Shown here: piece by piece, positions 32,615 through 40,053 of the stretch
Layout of the letters: each line of letters begins with the position of its first letter
Numbering within the stretch: position 1 is the first letter of the stretch
Source of the DNA: Cellulomonas denverensis
GTDB taxonomy: Bacteria; Actinomycetota; Actinomycetes; Actinomycetales; Cellulomonadaceae
Assembly (NCBI RefSeq): GCF_012396125.1
Contig: NZ_JAAXOX010000016.1
Coordinates: forward strand, 1 to 53,001
DNA: 53,001 bases
Direction of reading: 5' to 3'
Notes under the pieces: model-generated
What the model saw: the letters and a program-made list of their open reading frames with translations, nothing else
Database searches by the model: none
What the model was told of the DNA's origin: nothing
Position numbers and translations under genes: made by a program

Positions 32615-33303
32615 GGAGCGCCCGCGCCATCGTCATCAAGCAGGGGCTCGACATGCTCAAGAACTGGACCGTGCTGATCCAGTTCGTGATCTATCCGGTG
32701 ATCGCCTTCATCTTCACCCTGCTGGTGGCCCGGAAGAACGACGAGATCCCGGACACCATGTTCGTCACCATGTTCGCGGTGATCTTCGCCAGTATGACCA
32801 TCATCATCGCGATCACCTCCGTCATCGCCGAGGACCGGGAGAACGGCAGCATCCGGTTCCTGGCGATGGCCGGGGTCAAGCCGCACGAGTACCTGGTCGG
32901 CACCGGCGGGGTGGTGGTCGCGGTCAGCGCCGTGGTGGTGGCGGTGTTCGCGGTGATGGGCGGGTTCACCGGCGCCGGCACGATCACCTTCTTCGGCTGC
33001 GTCATGCTCGGCGTGATCGCCTCCACCCTGCTCGGCGCCATCCTCGGGATGCTCGCCCGGAACCAGCAGTCCGCGGTCGCGCTCGGGATGCCGGTGGCGA
33101 TGGTGCTCGGCTTCGGCCCGATGCTCGCCACCTTCGACAGCACCGTCGAGCGGGTGTTCACCGTGTTCTACACCCAGCAGGTCAGCCTGGTCGCCAACGA
33201 CGTGTCCGCCGGCCTGCTCCGGCCGCTGCTGGTGATCGCCGCGAACCTCGCCGTGCTGGCGGCGCTGTTCGCGGTGGTGTACCGGCGCCGAGGCCTGCGG
33301 TAG
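32611..33303 (+). CDS. ABC-2 type exporter permease
   Basis: The protein has 230 residues with six membrane helices. It opens with AIVIKQGLDMLKNWTVLIQF and YPVIAFIFTLLVARKND. The central motif SVIAEDRENGSIRFLAMAGV corresponds to the ABC-2 conserved EREKGT-like elbow (here EDRENGS), and ARNQQSAVALGMPVAMVL follows. The substrate is unknown. It ends with TAG, immediately before the remnant region that begins the island. Confidence 0.9.
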   Translation: MRSARAIVIKQGLDMLKNWTVLIQFVIYPVIAFIFTLLVARKNDEIPDTMFVTMFAVIFASMTIIIAITSVIAEDRENGSIRFLAMAGVKPHEYLVGTGGVVVAVSAVVVAVFAVMGGFTGAGTITFFGCVMLGVIASTLLGAILGMLARNQQSAVALGMPVAMVLGFGPMLATFDSTVERVFTVFYTQQVSLVANDVSAGLLRPLLVIAANLAVLAALFAVVYRRRGLR

Positions 33304-33330
33304 GGCCGGACCCGTTCAGGCCACCGGCGG

Positions 33331-33401
33331 TTCAGGCCACCCGGCCGAGCGCCACCGCCGCGTGCAGCAGTGCGCCCAGGGTCTCGTTGTCCGTGATCGC
33401 C
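33331..33401 (-). pseudogene. 71-bp relic of the Nudix gene 3' end
   Basis: The sequence matches 36411-36481, the last 71 bp of the intact Nudix gene, at about 86% identity (10 mismatches). On the minus strand it still reads ITDNETLGALLHAAVALGRV then A-stop, against the same peptide with S-stop in the intact gene. Differences are mostly silent, so the two tails are diverged orthologues, not a fresh duplication. The relic stops abruptly at about 33402, where the Gfo/Idh relic begins. It marks the left border of the island. Confidence 0.85.
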
Positions 33402-33403
33402 CC

Positions 33404-33783
33404 GTGTCAACGTTCTCCTTCCAGCACGCCCTGCCCCGCAGCGGCTTCGTCGAGGTGAACGGCACCGAGGGCACGATCGTGCTGCCCGACCCCAACCGGT
33501 TCGACGCAGCCTGCTGTGGCGGTACGGCCACGACGAGCCGGCACCGATCCCGGCCACCGGGTCGGACCACGGCCGGGGCACCGGAGTGGTCGAGCTGGTC
33601 CGGGCGATCCGGGCCGGGGTGCCCGAACGCGCCTCCGGGGCGATGGCCGCACACGTGCTGGACATCCTGCTGGCGGTCGACCGAGCCGCGGCGAGCGGGG
33701 CGGTGGTCCCGGTGGCATCGACCGTCGCGGTGCCGCAGCCGCTGGCGGAGGGGTGGGACCCGGGCGCGCGCATGCTCGGCTCA
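33404..33783 (+). pseudogene. Frameshifted relic of the Gfo/Idh oxidoreductase 3' end
   Basis: It aligns with 31456-31836 (the C-terminal third of the intact gene), about 96% identical by eye. A 4-bp deletion (GGAC missing after base 33509) shifts the frame, and the 5' two thirds are absent. The first part still reads STFSFQHALPRSGFVEVNGT. Most substitutions are at third codon positions, implying that the copy diverged as a functional gene in another lineage before being broken. The relic's stop region differs from the intact gene (GCTCGGCTCACC in place of GCTGGGCTGACC). Confidence 0.92.
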
Positions 33784-33880
33784 CCGGACAGCCTGCCCCC
33801 CGGCCCGGTTGAGGGCGGACCGAACCAGGACGGAGTGCCGCACTCGGCTGGGGCATGGACGAAAAGAGGAGCTGCTATCA

Positions 33881-34123
33881 ATGATGGGTTTCGGTGGGAG
33901 CGCCGAATTCGGCTTGTTCGGGAAGCTTGATGCCGCGATGATGCTCAAGGAGGCGTCGATTAGCATCCTGGCTAATCAGGCCGTGTCTAGTCACTCGAAT
34001 TGGTGCGAACTCCTTCGACTGGCGGGTCGCGATGAGTTCCTGAGCGACTCCACCATGCAGCATATCTGCAACTGCTGGCAACGCCTCTCTGACGCGACTC
34101 ATCAGTCCATACCCTGGGTTTGA
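33881..34123 (+). CDS. Small hypothetical protein in the low-GC island (80 aa)
   Basis: ATG 33881 (or the adjacent ATG 33884) follows AAAGAGGAG by about 10 nt. The protein reads MMGFGGSAEFGLFGKLDAAM then MLKEASISILANQAVSSHSN, WCELLRLAGRDEFLSDSTMQ and HICNCWQRLSDATHQSIPWV. It is mixed in composition, unlike the Ala/Arg-rich noise of false ORFs in this genome. Base composition is much lower in GC than in the flanking genes. I recognise no family. It is convergent with the OLD nuclease gene further right. It could be a genuine small protein or the remnant of a larger one. Confidence 0.5.
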   Translation: MMGFGGSAEFGLFGKLDAAMMLKEASISILANQAVSSHSNWCELLRLAGRDEFLSDSTMQHICNCWQRLSDATHQSIPWV

Positions 34124-34440
34124 TTCTGGATCTGGTTGCGATGGCGTCCGATAAGCGACTCCTGAACTGCCCCATGGTCAGTGGCAGCCGTACTTTACCC
34201 ATAGCATGTGCGTCGCATTGCCCAGCGGTTGGGGCGTTAAGGAGAAGAAGCTGCTGATCCTATGCTCTCAGCTCGACCCGATCTTTGTTATGGACATAGC
34301 TTCGGCTATCGCTGAGCGCTACCACATCGAAGCACGCGACGATTTTCGTTCCCCGCCGCGATCTGTTCGGCGTCGGTGAGTCGGGCATCACGTAGACCCT
34401 CGACGCTTCTCATGCGGTTCCAGGCCATGTGGCCATCCTG
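34124..34440. other. Low-GC intergenic stretch of the island
   Basis: Apart from the 57-residue ORF I see no gene, tRNA or transposase here. GC content is near 55%, far below the flanking chromosome. The segment before the OLD gene's stop (34380-34440) contains no clear hairpin. Confidence 0.5.
34206..34379 (+). CDS. Possible small ORF or gene remnant (57 aa)
   Basis: ATG 34206 to TGA 34379 encodes MCVALPSGWGVKEKKLLILC then SQLDPIFVMDIASAIAERYH and IEARDDFRSPPRSVRRR. The middle looks like real protein (a beta-strand, then a helix). There is no clear ribosome-binding site at 34206, and the AAGGAGAAG at 34239-34247 has no start codon at a useful distance in frame. This may be the last piece of a decayed gene carried by the island. 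Confidence 0.3.
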   Translation: MCVALPSGWGVKEKKLLILCSQLDPIFVMDIASAIAERYHIEARDDFRSPPRSVRRR

Positions 34441-36210
34441 TCAGTGGATGTGGTGATACTCGCCGCCAGCCGGTGCAACCGAGTTGCCGTTCGCAGTTCG
34501 TATGAAGTCGACCAGCTTCGTGATCTGCGACTTGAGGTCGTAGATGTCGAGGTGCTCAGGTCTGAGCATGGCGGCCGCCGCGCGAGCCACACCCACCTTG
34601 TCGTAGCGGACGCCGTCTTCGCGGCGCGGCAACGGGTTGTCCCACTGGTCGACCGGCACATACTCGACTGAGTGCACCTGCTCGACGGCCGCCTTCAGGA
34701 TGTCTCCTGGCAGGTAGTTCTCGATCGTGTAGCACTTGGTGATCCAGGCGAACCCTGGTGCCGGTTCGGAGGCCTGGAACTCGTCGGAGATCCGCTTCTT
34801 CGTCGCGCTGATGCGTTGGCGTGAACCCGTCTTGTCCGAGTCGATGACTACGGCGCTGGCTCGGTTGAGCTGACGCAGTTCGATGAAGTCGTCGAGCGCG
34901 TCTTCGCTCACGGTGAGGTGTGAGAGCAGCTTGCCGCCGTAGAACATGATCGTGTAGTCGATGCCCTCAGCTAGGCCGTCGTCGACGAGCTGGAGCCAGC
35001 GGCGGATGTAGGTGCGATCGGAGGGTCCCTCAGCCCAGATGACGCAATTGGCTTGGAGGATGTCTGAAGGCCGGTAGCCGAGGTCGTTGCAGATCCCGAC
35101 GAGTTCGTGCGACTTCTTGGCCAGCCGGACCTCGCTGCCTTCGGTCGTAAGGCGAACGTGGTAGGCCGTGGCGCGGGCGTCGTCGAGCAGGTGGGCAGAG
35201 TGCGTCGCGATGACGTACTGGTTGTCGGTGTGATCCGTGAGGTAGCGCACGAGCTTCTTCTGCAGCAGCGGGTGCAGGTTGGTCTCTGGCTCCTCGACGC
35301 AGACGAGCGACTTGGTCGTGACCGTTGCCGCTGCTGCCAGCACGATCACCTGCTCGACACCGCTGCCCAGGCTCGACAGCGGGAGGACTCGCTGCGGCGT
35401 CTCTACCTGGATGGTCGAGAAGTCGTATGGGATGTTGAGCGACGCATGCGGGTCGCCGAGCACGGTCTGGACGAACGTGTTGATTTCTGCCCATCGCGGC
35501 TTCGCCGACTCCCACTCATCGTCACGCGGGTTCTGCAGTGCCGAGAGCGCACGGATGATCCCACGGCCAGACAGCCAGTCTTCGTCCCCCGACTCAGAGG
35601 ACTCGACTCGTCGTGAGCTGCTGATCGTCACGACCGGTGGTAGGTCCGCAAATGATGCCATGCTCGCGAGCAGCCGGCTCATGACGTTGGCGGGATCAAC
35701 CAAGCCGCCGCCGCCGAGGACGCGAAGAACGCGACGGAAGTCCTGGCCGGCCCAGTTCGGCCACGAGCTCATCGCCTGTGCGATGAGCCACGGTGCTGGC
35801 ACGGCACTACCATTGATCAGGGCGAAGCGAGCCCAGTACACGCCGTCGTTGTCAGACATCAGCAACTTCAGTTGCTCCTGGAACTCTTCGAGGGATCGAG
35901 GTCCGCCGGCGGGTTCCGTAGCTGCTCGGAGCGGCATTCCGATCTGCAGCGTGGTGTCGTGGTTGAAGCCGCGGGGAACGTCGGGGCCGGTTAGGTCCGG
36001 CTGGCGGCCCCTCCTGGTGAACTGGGGCGCGACATGCTGCAGGAAGCGCAGCACGTTCGACTTGCCGCTGTTGTTGATGCCAGCGAGAACCGTGACCTTA
36101 GTCGGGAACAGCAGCGTCTGCCACGACGCGAACGACCGGTACCCAGAAAGTCCGATGCCGGCTAGGAGTGGCTGGTAGTCGTCGCCCGGCTGGTCTGCGG
36201 TGTCGGTCAC
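34441..36210 (-). CDS. OLD-family ATP-dependent nuclease (SMC-like ATPase plus TOPRIM), probable phage defence
   Basis: The protein has 589 residues. An AAA_15/21-type ATPase comprises about residues 15-365: Walker A GINNSGKSNVLRFLQHV (near 44), signature LSSLGSGVEQVIVLAAAA (near 280), Walker B SLVCVEEPETNLHPLLQ, and H-loop VIATHSAHLLDDA. A TOPRIM nuclease follows (about 390-500): catalytic Glu in CVIWAEGPSDRTYIRRWL and the DxD-type VVIDSDKTGSRQRI. The one-chain ATPase-TOPRIM layout with no adjacent UvrD helicase or reverse transcriptase fits class 1 OLD, not Gabija GajA. OLD proteins defend against phages. GC content is lower than in the chromosome. Start 36210 is a GTG. It lies between a Gfo/Idh relic and the Nudix gene. 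Confidence 0.9.
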   Translation of the reverse strand: MTDTADQPGDDYQPLLAGIGLSGYRSFASWQTLLFPTKVTVLAGINNSGKSNVLRFLQHVAPQFTRRGRQPDLTGPDVPRGFNHDTTLQIGMPLRAATEPAGGPRSLEEFQEQLKLLMSDNDGVYWARFALINGSAVPAPWLIAQAMSSWPNWAGQDFRRVLRVLGGGGLVDPANVMSRLLASMASFADLPPVVTISSSRRVESSESGDEDWLSGRGIIRALSALQNPRDDEWESAKPRWAEINTFVQTVLGDPHASLNIPYDFSTIQVETPQRVLPLSSLGSGVEQVIVLAAAATVTTKSLVCVEEPETNLHPLLQKKLVRYLTDHTDNQYVIATHSAHLLDDARATAYHVRLTTEGSEVRLAKKSHELVGICNDLGYRPSDILQANCVIWAEGPSDRTYIRRWLQLVDDGLAEGIDYTIMFYGGKLLSHLTVSEDALDDFIELRQLNRASAVVIDSDKTGSRQRISATKKRISDEFQASEPAPGFAWITKCYTIENYLPGDILKAAVEQVHSVEYVPVDQWDNPLPRREDGVRYDKVGVARAAAAMLRPEHLDIYDLKSQITKLVDFIRTANGNSVAPAGGEYHHIH

Positions 36211-36411
36211 CAGATCATGCTCCCACCACCGTCGGACAATGAAGGTGCACTGGCTAGGTCTGAGCCCACCTACTTGGTCTGGCCTTGGGCTCGATCAGCG
36301 GCTCCGGTTTCGTCGTCCGGACGTCGGGCCTCTCCGGTTCCAACGCGGAGAAAGAGCCCCGGGTCTGAAGCCGCGCGAACGATTCTGTCGCGGCGATCCG
36401 GGACGGGCTGG

Positions 36412-36966
36412 TCAGGACACCCGGCCGAGCGCGACCGCGGCGTGCAGCAGCGCCCCGAGCGTCTCGTTGTCGGTGATCTCCTCGCGCCGGACCAGGTCGA
36501 ACAGCTCGTGCCAGCCGACCTGCCGCACCCGGACGATGCCCTCCTCCTGCTGGGCGTGGCCCTCCGTGGCCGGTAGCAGCCCGCGGGCGAGCAGCACGTG
36601 ACCCGGGGCGTGCGCGACGCCGTTCAGCGAGTGCACCGCCCCCAGGTGCTGCCACTGCTCGGCGTCCAGGCCGGTCTCCTCCCGGAGCTCCCGCCGGGCC
36701 GCGACCTCGATGTCCTCGCCGTCCGAGCCGCCGGCCGGCACCTCCAGCGAGAGCTCGCCGGTGGTGTACCGCTCGACCTCGACCAGCACCACCTCGTCGT
36801 CGTCGGTCACCGGGACCACGAACACCGCGGGGTGCCGCACCTCGACCACGCCGTAGATCCCGCGGCCGCCACCCGGGGTGGTCACGGCGTCCTCCCGGAC
36901 CCGGATCCAGGCGTTCTCGTAGACGGTGCGGGAGTCGTGGGTCTGCCAGGCGTGCATGCCGGCCAT
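36412..36966 (-). CDS. Nudix hydrolase, ADP-ribose pyrophosphatase type
   Basis: The protein has 184 residues. The Nudix box is GGSDGEDIEVAARRELREET then GL, with all catalytic Glu residues present. The preceding VYENAWIRVREDAVTTPGG, VFVVPVTDDDEVVLVEVERY and LEVPAGG are typical of the NUDT5/ADP-ribose pyrophosphatase branch, which hydrolyses ADP-ribose or NDP-sugars. An ATG at 36957 is an alternative start. The gene's last 71 bp recur as a diverged relic at 33331-33401, so its 3' end is the right border of the island. Confidence 0.9.
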   Translation of the reverse strand: MAGMHAWQTHDSRTVYENAWIRVREDAVTTPGGGRGIYGVVEVRHPAVFVVPVTDDDEVVLVEVERYTTGELSLEVPAGGSDGEDIEVAARRELREETGLDAEQWQHLGAVHSLNGVAHAPGHVLLARGLLPATEGHAQQEEGIVRVRQVGWHELFDLVRREEITDNETLGALLHAAVALGRVS

Positions 36967-37148
36967 CGTGCCAGCCTGATGCCGACCTCGCGGTGGGCCG
37001 GGCGATCAGCCTCTCCGCCCGACGGCGAACCGTTCGTGGTGGACCCCGGCGATGGGGAACCGTTCGGCCTGCAGATCGCTCGTCAGGCAGCGCCGCCGGG
37101 TCATCCCCGAGCGCGCGGATCGTGAACTGGATCGATGCGTCCGCTGAT

Positions 37149-37182
37149 CCACCCCGCTGGGACCACGTTCCCAGCGGGGTGG
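37149..37182. terminator. Strong hairpin terminator
   Basis: CCACCCCGCTGGGA and TCCCAGCGGGGTGG form a perfect 14-bp stem with a 6-nt loop (CCACGT). It lies 42 bp beyond the stop of the minus-strand sortase substrate gene and upstream of the Nudix gene. Confidence 0.85.
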
Positions 37183-37223
37183 TGAAGCGTTGCGGTAGGG
37201 GTGATCCGAGCGGGGCCGGTCGG

Positions 37224-38492
37224 TCAGCGCCGGCGGGCGACCATCCGCCGGGCGACCAGGAGCCCGACGCCGAGGACGGCGGCCAGGCCTGCGGTCAGCA
37301 GGACCGGGGTGGTGGAGCTACCCGTGGTCGCCAGCGCGGAGGCCGCCGGCGTGAGCTGGGCCGTGGGGGTCGCAGGAGCCTGGACAACCGGGGTGGACGG
37401 GGTCGTCGGGGTGGCCGGGACGACCGGCGTGGCCGGGGTGGGCGGCGTGACCGGAGTGACCGGGGCGGCCGGGTCCACGAGGCGGACCAGGGTCGTGGCG
37501 GTGCCGACCTCCGGGACGGTGGCGCCGTCGACCGTCTCGGTGGCGATCAGGGTGGTGTCACCGAACGCGAGGTCGTTCACTTGGACCGGGCCCCAGGTGC
37601 CGTCGGCACCGACGGTGGCGGTGGCCAGGGCGGCACCGGAGCCGTCGGTGAGGGTGACGACGGAGGCCGGGTCGGCGGTGCCGGTGACCTGCACGGTGCG
37701 CAGGTCGGCGTCGGGTTCCCCGGCGGTGATGGTGACCGGGTCGGCGACGCGGAAGCTCTCCCGGTCGACGGCGATCTGGCTGCCGTCGGCGAGGGTCAGG
37801 GTCGCGGTCAGGGCGGCGGACTCGCTCCAGTCGAAGTCGATCGTGGCGGGGGCCGTCCAGGTGCCGTCGGCGGCGACGTCGGCCTCGCCCACGGTGGCGC
37901 CGTCGCTGTCACGGGTGACGACGACGTGGCCCTGGGCGGTGCCGGTGCCCGCGAACTCGGGCCGGCGGGTCAGCTCCGGGTCGGACGGCGGTGTCAGGTC
38001 CACCCGGGCGGTGACCTCGGGCACCTCCACCGCGTAGAACGTCTCCTGGGCCCAGTCCACCACGCCACCGCGGCTGTGGTCGCCGAGGAATCGGCCCTGG
38101 TAGGGGCCGTCGGTGGCCATGAAGCCCACCCGGTCGGTGCCCGGCTCCGGCACCGTGGTGACGTTCTGGCAGGGTTCGCGGTACCAGGTCACCGACTCGA
38201 ACGGGTTGCGCTGGTCGACGCTCACGCAGCGCACCTCCCCGGTGTCGGTGGTGAAGGAGATCGGTCCGCTGGTCCCCACGGCGGGGACCGTGAACAGGTG
38301 GATGTCCCCGGTCGAGGCGGTGCCGAGCAGCACCGAGGCGTAGTGGCTGTACGTCGACCAGTCGGCGATCGTGGTGGTGATGCGATCCGGGGACGTCGGC
38401 GCCGGGTCGGCCGCCACCGCGGCGGGGGCGCCGGTGGCAAGGAGTGCAGCCAGCAGGGTGGCGGCTGCGCACAGGGGGGTGAGGGTCCTCAT
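37224..38492 (-). CDS. Exported cell-wall protein with LATTG sortase signal
   Basis: The protein has 422 residues. A Sec signal peptide (LTPLCAAATLLAALLATGAPAAVAAD) is followed by a domain with two cysteines (VRCVSVDQRNP, WYREPCQN). Two to three Ig-like bacterial repeats come next (EFAGTGTAQGHVVVTRDSDG, ADGTWTAPATIDFDW, VTGTADPASVVTLTDGSGAA, VGADGTWGPVQVNDLAF). After these are a Pro/Thr-rich wall-spanning linker (TPVTPPTPATPVVPATPTTP) and a sorting signal: LATTG at residues 387-391, a hydrophobic helix and RRMVARRR. LAxTG is the motif preferred by class E sortases of high-GC actinobacteria. The ligand or role of the ectodomain is unknown. Start at 38492 has AAGGA upstream. Confidence 0.85.
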   Translation of the reverse strand: MRTLTPLCAAATLLAALLATGAPAAVAADPAPTSPDRITTTIADWSTYSHYASVLLGTASTGDIHLFTVPAVGTSGPISFTTDTGEVRCVSVDQRNPFESVTWYREPCQNVTTVPEPGTDRVGFMATDGPYQGRFLGDHSRGGVVDWAQETFYAVEVPEVTARVDLTPPSDPELTRRPEFAGTGTAQGHVVVTRDSDGATVGEADVAADGTWTAPATIDFDWSESAALTATLTLADGSQIAVDRESFRVADPVTITAGEPDADLRTVQVTGTADPASVVTLTDGSGAALATATVGADGTWGPVQVNDLAFGDTTLIATETVDGATVPEVGTATTLVRLVDPAAPVTPVTPPTPATPVVPATPTTPSTPVVQAPATPTAQLTPAASALATTGSSTTPVLLTAGLAAVLGVGLLVARRMVARRR

Positions 38493-38719
38493 GGTTCGTC
38501 CTTGTCGAGGGGAGCCCTCGATCGGGTGCGGGGTGAGGGCGCGCTCGCAATCTAGGGAGCGTGCGGCTGCCGGACCGGGGTGGCGAAGTCCGGTGAGTGG
38601 CGCGACCCGGGGAGGTGGGTGGGTGCCGCAGCCCGGCTGGGTACCGCACCCAGCGGCCGCCGGCGGTCGGCTGCGGCCCCCCGGGCAGGAGGTGGGCGAT
38701 GGCCACCGGACGGTACCGG
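38493..38719. other. Intergenic region upstream of the LATTG gene
   Basis: The region holds the likely promoter of the minus-strand LATTG gene. I see no gene. A short inverted repeat around 38636-38655 (GCTGGGTACCGCACCCAGC) is present. Confidence 0.4.
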
Positions 38720-38770
38720 GTCAGCGCCGGCGGGCGACCATCCGCCGACTGATCAGCAGCACCAGGCCGG
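38720..38770 (-). pseudogene. Relic of a sortase-substrate C-terminus
   Basis: The first 27 bp are identical to the end of the LATTG gene (37224-37250), giving RRMVARRR-stop on the minus strand. The next codons (LVLLIS, against LLVA in the intact gene) still encode a hydrophobic segment, then similarity ends and no sorting motif or open frame remains. It looks like the last piece of a second, mostly deleted anchor protein. Confidence 0.6.
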
Positions 38771-38806
38771 CCGGGCCGACCCATGGTGAAGCACCATCGC
38801 GGGTTC

Positions 38807-38822
38807 TAGCGTGTTCCCCATG
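38807..38822 (+). promoter_or_regulatory. -10 hexamer of leaderless LLM gene
   Basis: TAGCGT (38807-38812) lies 7 nt before ATG 38820, with no ribosome-binding site between them. Confidence 0.5.
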
Positions 38823-39596
38823 ACCCACTCCCTCCGCATCGGAGTCCAGCTCCAGCCCCAGCACGCCGACTACCACCAGATCCGGGACGCGGTGCGCCGC
38901 GCCGAGGACCTGGGCGTGGACGTCGTCTTCAACTGGGATCACTTCTTCCCGCTCTACGGCGACCCGGACGGCAAGCACTTCGAGTGCTGGACCATACTCG
39001 CCGCGTGGGCGGAGCAGACCAGCCGGGTGCAGCTCGGCGCCCTGGTCACCTGCAACAGCTACCGGAACCCCGAGCTGCTGGCCGACATGGCCCGCACGGT
39101 GGACCACATCAGCGGTGGCCGGCTGATCCTGGGCATCGGGGCCGGCTGGTTCGAGAAGGACTACGACCAGTTCGGCTACGAGTTCGGCACCGCCGGTTCC
39201 CGGATCGCCGAGCTGGGCGCCGCCCTGCCGCGGATCAAGGCGCGGCTGGCGGCGGGCAACCCGGCCCCGACCCGGGAGATCCCGATCCTGATCGGTGGCG
39301 GCGGGGAGAAGAAGACCCTGCGGATCGTCGCCGAGCACGCGGACATCTGGCACTCGTTCGCCGACCTGGAGACCCTGACCCGCAAGAGCGCGATCCTGGA
39401 CGAGCACGGGCAGGCCGTGGGCCGGGACACCGCGACGCTGGTCGAGCGCAGCGTGGGCGTCGGGGCACCGCCGGCCGAGGTGGCGCAGCCGCTGGTGGCG
39501 GCCGGGGCGACGCTGTTCACCGTCGGGGTGAGTGGGCCGGACTACGACCTGTCGCTGGTCGAGCAGTGGGTGGCCTGGCGGGACGCGCAGGGCTGA
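38820..39596 (+). CDS. LLM-class F420-dependent oxidoreductase
   Basis: The protein has 258 residues in a luciferase-like TIM barrel: LRIGVQLQPQHADYHQIRDA at the N-terminus, the conserved GVDVVFNWDHFFPLYGDP, a TSRVQLGALVTCNSYRNPEL block, GGRLILGIGAGWFEKDYDQF and IPILIGGGGEKKTLRIVAEH. These are the signatures of actinobacterial LLM oxidoreductases that use F420H2 (some use FMN). The substrate is unknown. ATG 38820 was chosen because the -10 hexamer places transcription start at that codon; a GTG three codons earlier overlaps the hexamer. Confidence 0.9.
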   Translation: MTHSLRIGVQLQPQHADYHQIRDAVRRAEDLGVDVVFNWDHFFPLYGDPDGKHFECWTILAAWAEQTSRVQLGALVTCNSYRNPELLADMARTVDHISGGRLILGIGAGWFEKDYDQFGYEFGTAGSRIAELGAALPRIKARLAAGNPAPTREIPILIGGGGEKKTLRIVAEHADIWHSFADLETLTRKSAILDEHGQAVGRDTATLVERSVGVGAPPAEVAQPLVAAGATLFTVGVSGPDYDLSLVEQWVAWRDAQG

Positions 39597-39785
39597 GCGC
39601 TCCTCTGGTTCGTCGAGCGGTGGGTGCGCTGGAGTCGAGTGGGCGGATCCGACACTCACCGCCCGCCGAGCCCTGGTCCCTGCTCTCGATCTGAGCCCTC
39701 GGCCTCGCCCCACGCGCTCGGTCCGCCCTGCTGTCGGCTCCCTGCTCCAGCGTCCACGACCTGCCTTGGCTGGGGCCCTGCTTCT

Positions 39786-39850
39786 GCGTCGAGAGTGCAC
39801 GAATGCACGCCTCCGAGGCCGGGAGGTGTGCATTCGTGCACTCTCGGCGA
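39786..39850. repeat. Large palindromic element B (REP-like)
   Basis: A 25-bp stem, CGAGAGTGCACGAATGCAC followed by GCCTCC (39790-39814), pairs with GGAGGTGTGCATTCGTGC followed by ACTCTCG (39822-39846), with one G-T wobble and a 7-nt loop. Left edge GCGTCGAG and right edge CTCGGCG equal those of element A at 10726-10790 although the stem interior differs. The region is convergent, so it may also terminate transcription. Confidence 0.8.
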
Positions 39851-39946
39851 GACGGGGACAGGCGGCCGGGTCGATCTGGGGGATTCGGGCGAGTGCGTCG
39901 TGGCAGCGTCGGGCGCGGCGAGTTCAGGTCCGGCCGGTTCGAGGGG

Positions 39947-40016
39947 CCGGCCGGACAGCGGGTCCATCTGGTTCGGGGGACCCGGCCGGACAGCGGGTCC
40001 ATCCGGCTCGGGGGCC
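39947..40016 (+). repeat. 35-bp tandem repeat, two units
   Basis: Units at 39947-39981 and 39982-40016 share CCGGCCGGACAGCGGGTCCA and differ at a few positions in the second half. No coding role is visible. Confidence 0.8.
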
Positions 40017-40053
40017 GGGCCGGGCACCGGCGGCACGGCACAACCCTGAGCGG

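Larger units (their letters stand above)
39597..40053. other. 457-bp intergenic region with two repeats
   Basis: I see no convincing gene between the LLM gene and the convergent alpha/beta hydrolase. The region holds the 65-bp palindrome at 39786-39850 and the 35-bp tandem repeat at 39947-40016. Confidence 0.6.

Noticed and set aside
33362..34123. A 253-codon plus-strand frame running from the Nudix relic through the Gfo/Idh relic into the island
   Set aside because: It is a chance fusion: the first part is the relic up to its 4-bp deletion, the middle is out of frame, and only the last 80 codons (33881-34123) have a start with a ribosome-binding site.
33304..36411. Insertion sequence or integrative element as the source of the island
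   Set aside because: No transposase, integrase, terminal inverted repeats or tRNA attachment site is visible. The repeated flank is a diverged gene tail, not a target-site duplication.
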